A DNA stretch of 54,669 nucleotides, taken from NCBI GenBank assembly GCA_028825025.1, contig JAPKAX010000002.1:1-54669 (forward strand). The letters are read 5' to 3'. The position numbers were made by a program, and so were the translations under genes. The stretch comes from Rhodospirillales bacterium. Its GTDB lineage: Bacteria > Pseudomonadota > Alphaproteobacteria > Rhodospirillales > Casp-alpha2. Below the pieces are notes generated by a model that was not told the origin of the DNA, ran no database searches, and was given only the letters and a program-made list of their open reading frames with translations. Below, in pieces: positions 28,783 through 37,848 of this stretch. Positions within the stretch are counted from its first letter, which is position 1, and the number at the start of each line of letters is the position of its first letter.

Positions 28783-30663
28783 ATGTCCACAAATACCGCA
28801 TTCAAGAATGAAGCCCCAAATGAAGCCCCTAGACAATCTCTAGATTCCGCAGTTGTGCGTTTTGCGGGTGATTCTGGTGATGGAATGCAAGTCACCGGGG
28901 GGCAGTTTACTTTATCTGCAGCCTTGGCTGGTAACAACTTGGCAACGTTCCCAGACTTTCCCGCAGAAATTCGCGCTCCTGTTGGGACCACGTTTGGTGT
29001 ATCGTCCTTCCAAATTAATTTTGGCTCCAGCGTCATTAAAACGTCTGGCGATGATTTTGATTTGTTAGTTGCCATGAACCCGGCAGCCCTATTTGTTGAA
29101 TTGAAGGGCTTAAAGCAGGGCGGCATTATTGTTGTCGATAAGGGCTCGTTTTCTGATCGGAATTTGCGAAAAGCCGGGTATGAAGAGAATCCATTGGAAA
29201 ATGGAACTTTGGATGCGTATCGGCTTATTCAACTAGATATATCACAATTAACTCTCGATGCAGTTAAAGAACACGGCCTAAGCAATAAAGAAGCTTTGCG
29301 CTGTAAAAACTTTTGGACGCTGGGATATGTCTATTGGATGTTCGCGCATAAACGCAAAGAAACAATTGATTTTTTACGTACCAAGTTCGCTAAACGTCCA
29401 GATATTGCAGAAGCCAATATTTCAGCTTTAAACGCCGGGCATTCCCTTGGCGAAACGTCAGAAGCGGCCGATGGCTTCCAAGGTTTTGCTATTCCAAAAT
29501 CTGAAGATGCGGCACCCGGTTTATACAGAACCGTTATGGGCAGTGAAGCTTTGGCGTGGGGGCTGACTGCAGGGGCGCAATTAGCTAATTTGCACATGAC
29601 CTTTTGTTCATACCCAATTACACCTGCATCATCCGTTTTACATCAATTATCGAACATGTCTGAATACAACGTATCAACCTTCCAAGCCGAAGATGAAATT
29701 GCAGCGGTCTGTGCCGCTATTGGCGCATCCTACGCGGGCACTTTGGGTGTTACCTCTTCATCTGGGCCCGGCATTGCCTTGAAGGGCGAAGCCATTGGCT
29801 TGGCGATTGGTATCGAAATTCCGTTGGTTGTTGTGAATACACAACGCGCCGGACCTTCCACAGGGTTGCCGACAAAAACCGAACAATCTGATTTGTATCA
29901 AGCGGTATATGGCCGTAATGCGGATAGCCCGTTGGTGGTCTTAGCGGCGCGGTCTCCGGCCCATTGTTTCGAAGTTGCGGTTGAAGCGGTTCGGTTGGCA
30001 ACTAAATACATGACGCCTGTCATGGTGTTGTCTGATGGATACATTGGCAATGCAGCGGAACCTTGGTTAATTCCAGACATCAACGCGATTGAGCCGTTCC
30101 CTGTCACCTTTAGGGCTGACCCAGAAGGTTTCCACCCTTTTGTCCGTGATGAAGAGACGTTGGCGCGGGCTTGGGCCATTCCTGGAACGCCTGAACTGAT
30201 GCACCGGATTGGTGGGATCGAAAAAGATTACGATACAGGTCATATTTCATATGATCCGTCGAACCATCAAAAAATGACCGATACTCGGGCTGCCAAAATT
30301 AAGGGCATTGCCAACGATATCCCTGCACAAACAATCGCTGCGGGCCCTGATGGCGGCTCTGTTGCTGTTGTTGGATGGGGTTCAACTTATGGCTCGATCA
30401 ACCGAGCAGTCTCGAACTTGCTGGATCAAGGGAAACAAGTTAGCCACATACATTTGACGAATATTTGGCCCTTACCGGCCAATTTGGGCGAATTATTGGC
30501 TGGCTTTGATAAAGTATTGGTACCAGAAATGAATACAGGGCAATTGCTGACCATTCTGCGGTCAGAATATTTAGTTCCGGCGAAGGGGATAAATAAAGTG
30601 AACGGACAACCGTTTAAAATTCGCGAACTTGAACAGGCCATTACGGCCGAGATGGAGGGTTAA
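28783..30663 (+). CDS. korA: 2-oxoacid:acceptor oxidoreductase subunit alpha (gamma-alpha fusion)
   Basis: 626 aa, VRFAGDSGDGMQVTGGQ, SYPITPASSVLHQLS, TSSSGPGIALKGEAIGLA. Confidence 0.94.
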   Translation: MSTNTAFKNEAPNEAPRQSLDSAVVRFAGDSGDGMQVTGGQFTLSAALAGNNLATFPDFPAEIRAPVGTTFGVSSFQINFGSSVIKTSGDDFDLLVAMNPAALFVELKGLKQGGIIVVDKGSFSDRNLRKAGYEENPLENGTLDAYRLIQLDISQLTLDAVKEHGLSNKEALRCKNFWTLGYVYWMFAHKRKETIDFLRTKFAKRPDIAEANISALNAGHSLGETSEAADGFQGFAIPKSEDAAPGLYRTVMGSEALAWGLTAGAQLANLHMTFCSYPITPASSVLHQLSNMSEYNVSTFQAEDEIAAVCAAIGASYAGTLGVTSSSGPGIALKGEAIGLAIGIEIPLVVVNTQRAGPSTGLPTKTEQSDLYQAVYGRNADSPLVVLAARSPAHCFEVAVEAVRLATKYMTPVMVLSDGYIGNAAEPWLIPDINAIEPFPVTFRADPEGFHPFVRDEETLARAWAIPGTPELMHRIGGIEKDYDTGHISYDPSNHQKMTDTRAAKIKGIANDIPAQTIAAGPDGGSVAVVGWGSTYGSINRAVSNLLDQGKQVSHIHLTNIWPLPANLGELLAGFDKVLVPEMNTGQLLTILRSEYLVPAKGINKVNGQPFKIRELEQAITAEMEG

Positions 30664-30667
30664 GATC

Positions 30668-31699
30668 GTGAACTCAGTTACCCCCCCAGCTAAGCTCACA
30701 CCAAAAGATTTTGCCACCGACCAAGAAGTGCGTTGGTGCCCCGGTTGTGGTGATTATGCAATTTTGAAAGGCGTTCAAAAGACCCTTGCCGACATTGGGG
30801 CACGCCCTGAAAAGACGGTCTTCATTTCAGGCATCGGCTGCGCTGCGCGCTTTCCTTATTATATGGCTACGTATGGTTTTCATACCATCCACGGCCGCGC
30901 CCCTACATTTGCTACGGGTGTTAAGCTCGCCAACCCTGATTTAGATGTTTGGGTTGTTTCTGGTGATGGTGATGCCTTATCGATTGGCGGCAACCATTTG
31001 ATTCATATGTTGCGCCGGAACGTTAACCTGCAATTCCTATTGTTTAATAATGAGATTTATGGTCTGACCAAAGGCCAATATTCGCCAACATCTAGGGCTG
31101 GTACGCGGTCCCCATCGACGCCATTGGGTTCTGTTGATAATCCGATTTCTGCAACTCAGCTGGCTTTGGCATCTGGTGCTCGGTTCGTTGCCCGCTCGAT
31201 CGATAATCAAATAAAGCACATGCCCGTTGTTTTGGCCCGTGCTCACGCTCATGCCGGGGCCTCTTTTGTCGAGATTTTCCAAAACTGTATCGTTTATAAC
31301 GATGGCGTGTTTAATGATTTTACGGCTAAGGATAAAGTTGCGAACCAGCAAATTGCAGTTGAAAATGGTCAACCACTGTTGTTTGGCACAAATAAGCAAA
31401 AAGGCTTATACATCCAGCCTGCTGCTTTTGAGATTGAGGTCGTGACCCTTGGTGAAAACGGCATTACCGAAGCTGATGTTTTGGTTCATGATGAAACTAA
31501 TAAAGTTCTGGCAACCTTATTAGCAGGGTTACAAGGGCCTGATTTCCCTGTTGCTATTGGTGTCTTATATTGCGATCCAGCCCCTAGTTACGAAGAAGGG
31601 GTTCAGGTGGTTAAAGACCGAGCCCCGTCGAAAACCGAAGGCGATTTAAACGCTTTATTACGCACTGGACACACATGGCAGGTTGACGCGAAATCTTGA
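30668..31699 (+). CDS. korB: 2-oxoacid:ferredoxin oxidoreductase subunit beta
   Basis: VRWCPGCGDYAIL, GIGCAARFPYYMATYGFHTIHGRAP, GDGDALSIGGNH; GTG at 30668 after GGAGGG preferred to ATG at 30629. Confidence 0.94.
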   Translation: MNSVTPPAKLTPKDFATDQEVRWCPGCGDYAILKGVQKTLADIGARPEKTVFISGIGCAARFPYYMATYGFHTIHGRAPTFATGVKLANPDLDVWVVSGDGDALSIGGNHLIHMLRRNVNLQFLLFNNEIYGLTKGQYSPTSRAGTRSPSTPLGSVDNPISATQLALASGARFVARSIDNQIKHMPVVLARAHAHAGASFVEIFQNCIVYNDGVFNDFTAKDKVANQQIAVENGQPLLFGTNKQKGLYIQPAAFEIEVVTLGENGITEADVLVHDETNKVLATLLAGLQGPDFPVAIGVLYCDPAPSYEEGVQVVKDRAPSKTEGDLNALLRTGHTWQVDAKS

Positions 31700-31717
31700 A
31701 TACGTAATAGTTGAAAC

Positions 31718-33034
31718 ATGCCGCTTAACATAGCAATAATTGGATCAGGGCCTGCAGGCTTTTATTCAGCCGACGCGCTAATCAAAGCGTGTCCGGATTG
31801 CCGTATTGATTTTATTGAACGATTGCCAACGCCGTTTGGTTTGATTCGAGGCGGTGTGGCCCCCGACCATCAAACGACAAAACGGGTCACTCAAAAATAC
31901 GAAAAAACAGCGATGATGGAACACGTTCATTTTTACGGAAACGTGGAAATTGGCCGCGATGTTTCTTTGGATGAACTTCGCCAAATGTATGATGCAGTTG
32001 TTCTTGCAATCGGTGCGCCAAGCGATAAAAAACTTACCATACCGGGCGCAGATAAAATTGGCGTGCATGGATCGGCTGCGTTTGTCGGTTGGTATAATGG
32101 GCATCCTGATTTTAGAGATTTGGAACCCGATTTAAACACAACAACGGCGGTGGTTATTGGCAATGGAAACGTGGCTGTAGACGTCGCCCGGGTTCTTTTG
32201 CGCTCGCCCAGGGGGATGGCGGAATCTGATTTGCCGGATCATGTTTCTAAAATTATTCATGCGGCCCCGATAACCGATGTCCATATGGTTGGCCGTCGTG
32301 GCCCGGCTGATGCTAAATTTACGAACGTTGAGCTGCGTGAAATGGGCCATTTAAATATGACGGCTCCGCGTGTAAAAGCTTACCAAATGCCAGAAGATTT
32401 AGGCGCGGTTTTAAGTCAATATGATGATCGGGACCGCCGATTGCGCACCCGTAATATTGAAACCTTAAAAGAGTTCGCAGAGTGCGCAGATGAGGATAAA
32501 CCCAAAAACGTTCATTTCGATTTTTTTGCCTCTCCGATTGAAATTTTGGGTGGGGATCGGGTTGAAGCTATTCGGTTTGAGCGGACCACAGTTGAAAATG
32601 GAAAAACCAGCGGCATCGGTGAAATGTTTGATATTGAATGTGGTTTGGTAATTCCATCTATTGGCTACAGGTCTGAACCCATTGAAGGTGCGCCTTTCGA
32701 TCAAAAGAACGGTATTATCCCCAACGATAATGGCCGTATTGATCCCGGTTTGTATGCGGTTGGATGGATCAAACGCGGCCCCAGTGGGGTCATTTCATCA
32801 AACCGACCAGACGGGGTGATTGTTGCTGAATATATTGCTGAAGACATTACTTCCGATTCGAATAAATTGGGGCGTGATGACTTAGAAGTAATGCTTAAAG
32901 ATCGGCACGTTCGTTGGACCGGATATTCAGACTGGAAAAAGCTGGAAGCCATGGAAGTTGCGGCGGCGGATGGTTCGGCCCCCCGGAAGAAATTTGTAAC
33001 GGTTGATGATATGATAAACGCCCTTGATGGATAA
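31718..33034 (+). CDS. FAD-dependent ferredoxin--NADP reductase (adrenodoxin reductase/FprA type)
   Basis: 438 aa, IAIIGSGPAGFYSADAL, TPFGLIRGGVAPDHQ, VVIGNGNVAVDVAR, GWIKRGPSGVISSNR. Confidence 0.93.
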   Translation: MPLNIAIIGSGPAGFYSADALIKACPDCRIDFIERLPTPFGLIRGGVAPDHQTTKRVTQKYEKTAMMEHVHFYGNVEIGRDVSLDELRQMYDAVVLAIGAPSDKKLTIPGADKIGVHGSAAFVGWYNGHPDFRDLEPDLNTTTAVVIGNGNVAVDVARVLLRSPRGMAESDLPDHVSKIIHAAPITDVHMVGRRGPADAKFTNVELREMGHLNMTAPRVKAYQMPEDLGAVLSQYDDRDRRLRTRNIETLKEFAECADEDKPKNVHFDFFASPIEILGGDRVEAIRFERTTVENGKTSGIGEMFDIECGLVIPSIGYRSEPIEGAPFDQKNGIIPNDNGRIDPGLYAVGWIKRGPSGVISSNRPDGVIVAEYIAEDITSDSNKLGRDDLEVMLKDRHVRWTGYSDWKKLEAMEVAAADGSAPRKKFVTVDDMINALDG

Positions 33035-33059
33035 CCCAAATTAATAAATAGAGAGACCA

Positions 33060-33485
33060 ATGACAACTGATACTTACGCAGGCGATTTGTCGCCACAAGA
33101 ATCTTGGAATGTTCTTGTAACTGAAAATAATTCCTTATTGATCGATGTGCGCACCGACGCTGAATATTCGTTTGTTGGCGTTGCCGATTTATCGAGTTTG
33201 AATAAAAAAACGATCTATTCCAATTGGCTATTCTTCCCAAGTTCAGACTTGAATCCTGAGTTTGTTGCTGAATTGGAAAGCAAAAATTTTGATAAAGACC
33301 AGCCTTTATTGTTTTTATGCCGGTCCGGTGTCCGCTCAAAACACGCAGCCAATGCCATGACAGCGCTGGGGTATTCGAAGTGCTATAATGTTGTGGGAGG
33401 GTTTGAAGGTGATAAAGATGAAACCTTTCACCGGGGATCTGAAAACGGTTGGAAACATGCCGGGTTGCCGTGGGTTCAAGAGTAA
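33060..33485 (+). CDS. Rhodanese-like domain protein
   Basis: 141 aa, LIDVRTDAEYSFVGV, LLFLCRSGVRSKHAANAM. Confidence 0.92.
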   Translation: MTTDTYAGDLSPQESWNVLVTENNSLLIDVRTDAEYSFVGVADLSSLNKKTIYSNWLFFPSSDLNPEFVAELESKNFDKDQPLLFLCRSGVRSKHAANAMTALGYSKCYNVVGGFEGDKDETFHRGSENGWKHAGLPWVQE

Positions 33486-33523
33486 GGCTTTAAATTTTTT
33501 CTAGATAAGTAGGGCATAGATAA

Positions 33524-34195
33524 ATGAGCACGCTTCCTTTGGTATTGCTTCATACAACGGCTGGAAATATTGATGCATTTGAAGAGTTGTTAAATGAAAT
33601 TGCTCCTGAAATCCCAACGCGATACGTGTTGCGCGATGATTTGTTGACGGCTGCATTTGCGGCGGGCGAATTGACGGATGATATCCGCACTCAAACAACA
33701 GACGCGCTTAAAGAGATTGCTTCGGAAAATGCTGGGCTTGTGATGTGTACGTGTTCAACCATTGGCCCGGGGGCTGATTATGCAAACTTAGATGCCGCCG
33801 TTCCCGTTTTGCGGGTTGATCGGCCAATGATGGAAGAAGCTTTGAAAACGGGCGAGCGGATTGCCGTTTGTGCAACATTTTCAACAACCATGACACCAAC
33901 GCTTGATCTGCTTCGTAGATGCGCAAGGCAAGCAGGTAAAACCCCAGAGATACAAGAGCACTTGTTTGAAGATGCTTTGCCTGCATTTAAAGCAGGCGAC
34001 ATGAGCGCGTATATGGATATTATTGCTGAAGGTTTAAAACAAGCTGCTCAAAATGCCGATGTGATCGTATTAGCGCAAGCGTCAATGGTTCCGGCGTTAT
34101 TACGCGTTGATACATTGCCTGTTTCCGTTTTAAGCAGCCCACGCTCAGGCCTCAATCAAGCCATTGCCACGTGGCAGGCATTGCAAGCTCAGTAG
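33524..34195 (+). CDS. Aspartate/glutamate racemase superfamily protein
   Basis: 223 aa, GLVMCTCSTIGPGADYA; IVLAQASMVPAL at the second half-site. Confidence 0.8.
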   Translation: MSTLPLVLLHTTAGNIDAFEELLNEIAPEIPTRYVLRDDLLTAAFAAGELTDDIRTQTTDALKEIASENAGLVMCTCSTIGPGADYANLDAAVPVLRVDRPMMEEALKTGERIAVCATFSTTMTPTLDLLRRCARQAGKTPEIQEHLFEDALPAFKAGDMSAYMDIIAEGLKQAAQNADVIVLAQASMVPALLRVDTLPVSVLSSPRSGLNQAIATWQALQAQ

Positions 34196-35398
34196 TTAAA
34201 CTGCTGCCAAAGCTTGATATAAATCTTCTTTAATGTCTTCAACGTCTTCTAAGCCAACACTAACCCGCACTAACCCAGGCGTGATGCCAAGCGCTAAGCG
34301 TTCGTCTTCGCTTATACGTTGGTGGGTTGTTGTTGTTGGGTGCGTTGTTAAACTTTTCGTGTCGCCTAAATTATTTGAGATATCGATTAAATTTAGAGCT
34401 TTTAAAAACTTAAATGCGCCTTTTTTTCCATCCCCGACTTCAAACGACACTACAGTCCCGCCACGACTCATTTGTTTCATGGCTAATTGATGTTGAGGAT
34501 GGCTATCCATTCCCGGATATAAAACTTTATTGATTTTTGAATGAGTGCTCAAAAAGGCAGCAATATCTTCCGCATTGTCACAATGCTTCTGAACACGAAG
34601 ATCCAAAGTCTCTAATCCTTTCAGCATTACCCACGCATTAAACGGGCTCATGGACGGGCCGGTGTGGCGGAAAAAGGGCTCTAGGTGATCTTTTAAATAG
34701 TTTTCGTCGTTGAACAAGATTGCGCCGCCCAGGGTTCGGCCTTGCCCGTCAATGTGTTTGGTTGCCGAATACATAACGATATCGGCCCCTAATTGAAGTG
34801 GGCTTTGCAAAACGGCCGTTGCGAACACGTTATCAACAATAACCCGCGCGCCCGCTGCATGGGCCAGATCGCTAACCGCTGCTATATCGATGACTTCTAG
34901 GGTTGGGTTCGATGGAGTTTCCATAAACACGCATACAGTTGGTTTTGATAGAGCATCGCGCCATTGATCCAAATCGGTGCCATCAACCAATATTGTTTCG
35001 ACTCCAAATTTTGGCAGTTGTTCGGTCAGAATATAATTGCACGATCCAAAAAGCGCACGTGATGCAACTACCCGCTCACCCGCTTTCACTTGTGATGCAA
35101 TAGCTGCAAACATGGCGGACATGCCACTTGATGTGCCAACACAAAATTCAGCACCCTCTAATAAAGCAAGGCGTTTTTCGAACATCGAGACGGTTGGGTT
35201 GGCGTAGCGTGAATAGATATAGCGTTTGGTCTCACCTTTAAAAGCGGCTTCAGCTTCCTCGGGGGACCCATACACATAACCAGATGTTAAGTATAAAGCT
35301 TCGCTGGTTTCTTTGAACGGGGACCGTGTCATGCCGCCCCGAACAAGCTGAGTTGCTTTGCGCCAATTGAGCCCTAATTCATTCGCATCGTTGGTCAT
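34196..35398 (-). CDS. metZ: O-succinylhomoserine sulfhydrylase
   Basis: 400 aa PLP Cys/Met metabolism enzyme, SATKHIDGQGRTLGGAIL; SAM-II riboswitch in leader. Confidence 0.94.
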   Translation of the reverse strand: MTNDANELGLNWRKATQLVRGGMTRSPFKETSEALYLTSGYVYGSPEEAEAAFKGETKRYIYSRYANPTVSMFEKRLALLEGAEFCVGTSSGMSAMFAAIASQVKAGERVVASRALFGSCNYILTEQLPKFGVETILVDGTDLDQWRDALSKPTVCVFMETPSNPTLEVIDIAAVSDLAHAAGARVIVDNVFATAVLQSPLQLGADIVMYSATKHIDGQGRTLGGAILFNDENYLKDHLEPFFRHTGPSMSPFNAWVMLKGLETLDLRVQKHCDNAEDIAAFLSTHSKINKVLYPGMDSHPQHQLAMKQMSRGGTVVSFEVGDGKKGAFKFLKALNLIDISNNLGDTKSLTTHPTTTTHQRISEDERLALGITPGLVRVSVGLEDVEDIKEDLYQALAAV

Positions 35399-35436
35399 TT
35401 TGCGTCTCCTTGCCTATTAATATGTGGGGTTGCCCA

Positions 35437-35469
35437 CAAAAAAAGCCCTCATCGACTACGATCAGGGCT
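35437..35469 (-). terminator. Intrinsic terminator between SAM-II aptamer and metZ
   Basis: Minus-strand AGCCCTGATCG-TAGT-CGATGAGGGCT followed by TTTTTTTG; 10 paired positions with one G-G mismatch. Confidence 0.88.
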
Positions 35470-35477
35470 TGATAGGC

Positions 35478-35540
35478 TCCGACCTTTTAGCCGGTTATTT
35501 TACGTGGCCGCAAGCTGGTCAGCCAAATCACCACGATGAA
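35478..35540 (-). promoter_or_regulatory. SAM-II (SAM-alpha) riboswitch
   Basis: Minus-strand CGTGGTGATTTGGCTGACCAGCTTGCGGCCACGTAAAATAACCGGCTAAAAGG: CGUGG/CCACG stem plus conserved UGAUUU, GCUUGCGGCCACGU and GCUAAAA elements, upstream of metZ. Confidence 0.9.
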
Positions 35541-35694
35541 CGCATCATAATAATTTAAGCCCATAGGTCAACTGAGAAACTTTTGTTCGCATTTAGCCGG
35601 CCTGAAATGACATGTTTTTTAGAGAAGCGCCACAGCTGCTGCGCAACAGGTGGCAATGCCAATCAACCGTCCCAAGTGAGGATTCCAAGTATGT

Positions 35695-36146
35695 TTGAAT
35701 TGCCCGTTTGTTGCTGAGATGGTGATGTTTGTGGAGTTTCATTCGTTTAATCTTTTATTGGCGTTGGTTTTTTGGATTGGGGTCTTTTTGAAACTGTTTC
35801 ATTTTTTGGTGTTTGAGGCCGATTTGCCCAAAAATATAGCCCCGAGGGTTGTCATTTTGATTGCTCCGCCTGCAACGATTTTTATTACGTATTATGAGCT
35901 GACAAGCGTCAAAGTTGATGTGTTGTTGCGGTCGATGATTTATTACGCTTTGTTTCTATTCATCCTTCTTTTGCCCCATGCCAAAAGCTCTCAACGACGC
36001 CAGCACCTTTGGCGCTTTAGTCGCTAACGTTTCCCTTAGATGCGCTAACGATTACAACGTTCAAGCTCAGTGCTTCATCACAGCTTCCAGCGTTTGAAAT
36101 TGCGCCTCATGTGATTTGGGCGATAACGAATATATCCGTTTCGTGA
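35695..36146 (+). pseudogene. C-terminal remnant of a SLAC1/TDT family transporter
   Basis: ORF 35695-36027 (LLALVFWIGVFLKLFHFLVFEADLPKNIAPRVVILIAPPATIFITYYELT) continues in another frame from 36030 (FPLDALTITTFKLSASSQLPAFEIAPHVIWAITNISVS*); N-terminal half absent. Confidence 0.65.
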
Positions 36147-36207
36147 ATGATGTATTGATCGTTAGTACCTTTGTATAACCGGATACAGCAAAACTAAGGG
36201 TTTAAAC

Positions 36208-37848
36208 TCAAGTCGTGTAGCCTTCAAAAAGATCATCTGAAATATCAGATTTGCTTCGGTCTTTAGGGTTTCCATGCCCGCCGCCGCCTGCGGTTTCAAG
36301 CCGGATTATGTCACCGGTTTTCATGTTCAATCCAGCGACTTTTGAGGCTAGAATTTCTTCTGTATCAGAACCAGACCGGCGCATAATTAATTGTCCGACA
36401 CGCCCAGGTTCCCCACCCTCCAAACCATAAGGCGCTATTTTAAAGCGATCTAAGTTTGCGGCAAAAGTGCCTTCCGGGGCATCTAATCTAAATTCCCGAA
36501 CAAGACCTAATCCGCCTCTCGATTTTCCTTCACCACCGGAATTGGGGACCAGCCCGTATCGCAAAAAGGTCAGGGGATAATCGTTTTCGATCATCTCAAT
36601 CGGTGTGTTCGATATGTTATGAAAGCCACATGAAAATCCGTTGGCACCATCGCCATCCGGGTGACCACCCCAACCACCGCATTCCAGATCGAAATAAACT
36701 TGACGCGATCCGTCTGCGTTGTTGGCACTTAAGGCATAGGCATAACTTACCCCATAATAGCTGGCTGGAACGCGCTCTGGTACGGCTTGGGCAAAGGCTC
36801 CCATGACCGCATTCACAATGCGGTGCCCAACCGCCATCCGGTTGGCAACCGGCGCCGGGTGGCGGGCATTGACCACTGAACCCAGCGGCGCAATGACTGA
36901 AATTGGGCGGTAGCACCCGGCATTGGCCGGAACTTCACGACCAATCGCCATCAACGCGCCACATATGACGGCGGATCGGGTCATGTTAAAGGTGCAATTG
37001 ACCGGACCTTTAGCTTGGCTGCTGGATTGCGATAAATCAACTTCAACCGAATCATCGTCGACGATCAAGCGGGCATTGATCCTGAGCTTTCTGTCGAGCT
37101 CGATCCCATCGTCATCGACAAAGTCTTCGAACTCGTAAACGCCATTTGGAATTTCAGCAAACACGGCGCGGGTTTGGGTTTCCGATGCGGCTTGAATGCG
37201 CTCGCATGCATTTGCTAACCGCTCTGCTCCGTAGCGCTTTCCGATCCGCTGTAGGGTCAGCGCCCCTGTTTCCAATGCGGCTAATTGCGATGAGAAATCA
37301 CCGCCAACGTTGACGGGCTCGCGGGTGTTGGCCAGAAGCATTTTAACAACGGCTTCGTTGCGCTTTCCGCCTTCAACGATTTTTAAGGGTGGAATGCATA
37401 ATCCTTCTTGGTAGATTTCTGTCGCTTCGGCGTAATAGCTTCCGGGGGCGCCGCCGCCAACGTCCAGATGGTGAACCAGAATCCCCGCAATCGCGATCCG
37501 TCGGCCTTCATGAAAGACTGGGCGGAAGGTTTGAATGTCAGGTAAATGCTGGCCACCGCTGTAGGGGTCGTTGGTAATAATTACATCACCATCATGCCAT
37601 TCTGTAATGGGAATGTGATGATTGATCAAATCCTCCAAACAAGCCGCCATGGAATTTAGATGCACCGGCATGCGGGCGGCCTGAGCAACGCTTTGACCAT
37701 TGGCATCGAAAACGCAGGTAGAATAATCCAAAATTTCACGGACCACGGACGATCGGCTTGTGCGCCAAATGGTGACGCTCATTTCTTCAGCGGCTGAAAC
37801 CAAAGCGTTGCGGATGATCTCAATTTGGACGGCGTTTAAAGAACTCAT
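36208..37848 (-). CDS. hyuB: Hydantoinase B/oxoprolinase family protein
   Basis: 546 aa, MSVTIWRTSRSSVVREILDYSTCVFD, NDPYSGGQHLPDI, TAGGGGHGNP. Confidence 0.95.
   Translation of the reverse strand: MSSLNAVQIEIIRNALVSAAEEMSVTIWRTSRSSVVREILDYSTCVFDANGQSVAQAARMPVHLNSMAACLEDLINHHIPITEWHDGDVIITNDPYSGGQHLPDIQTFRPVFHEGRRIAIAGILVHHLDVGGGAPGSYYAEATEIYQEGLCIPPLKIVEGGKRNEAVVKMLLANTREPVNVGGDFSSQLAALETGALTLQRIGKRYGAERLANACERIQAASETQTRAVFAEIPNGVYEFEDFVDDDGIELDRKLRINARLIVDDDSVEVDLSQSSSQAKGPVNCTFNMTRSAVICGALMAIGREVPANAGCYRPISVIAPLGSVVNARHPAPVANRMAVGHRIVNAVMGAFAQAVPERVPASYYGVSYAYALSANNADGSRQVYFDLECGGWGGHPDGDGANGFSCGFHNISNTPIEMIENDYPLTFLRYGLVPNSGGEGKSRGGLGLVREFRLDAPEGTFAANLDRFKIAPYGLEGGEPGRVGQLIMRRSGSDTEEILASKVAGLNMKTGDIIRLETAGGGGHGNPKDRSKSDISDDLFEGYTT

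Noticed and set aside
35575-35692. Minus-strand hydrophobic reading (HLGRLIGIATCCAAAVALL) abutting the SLAC1 remnant
   Set aside because: Too short and without start or family signature; may be a second gene remnant but unsupported
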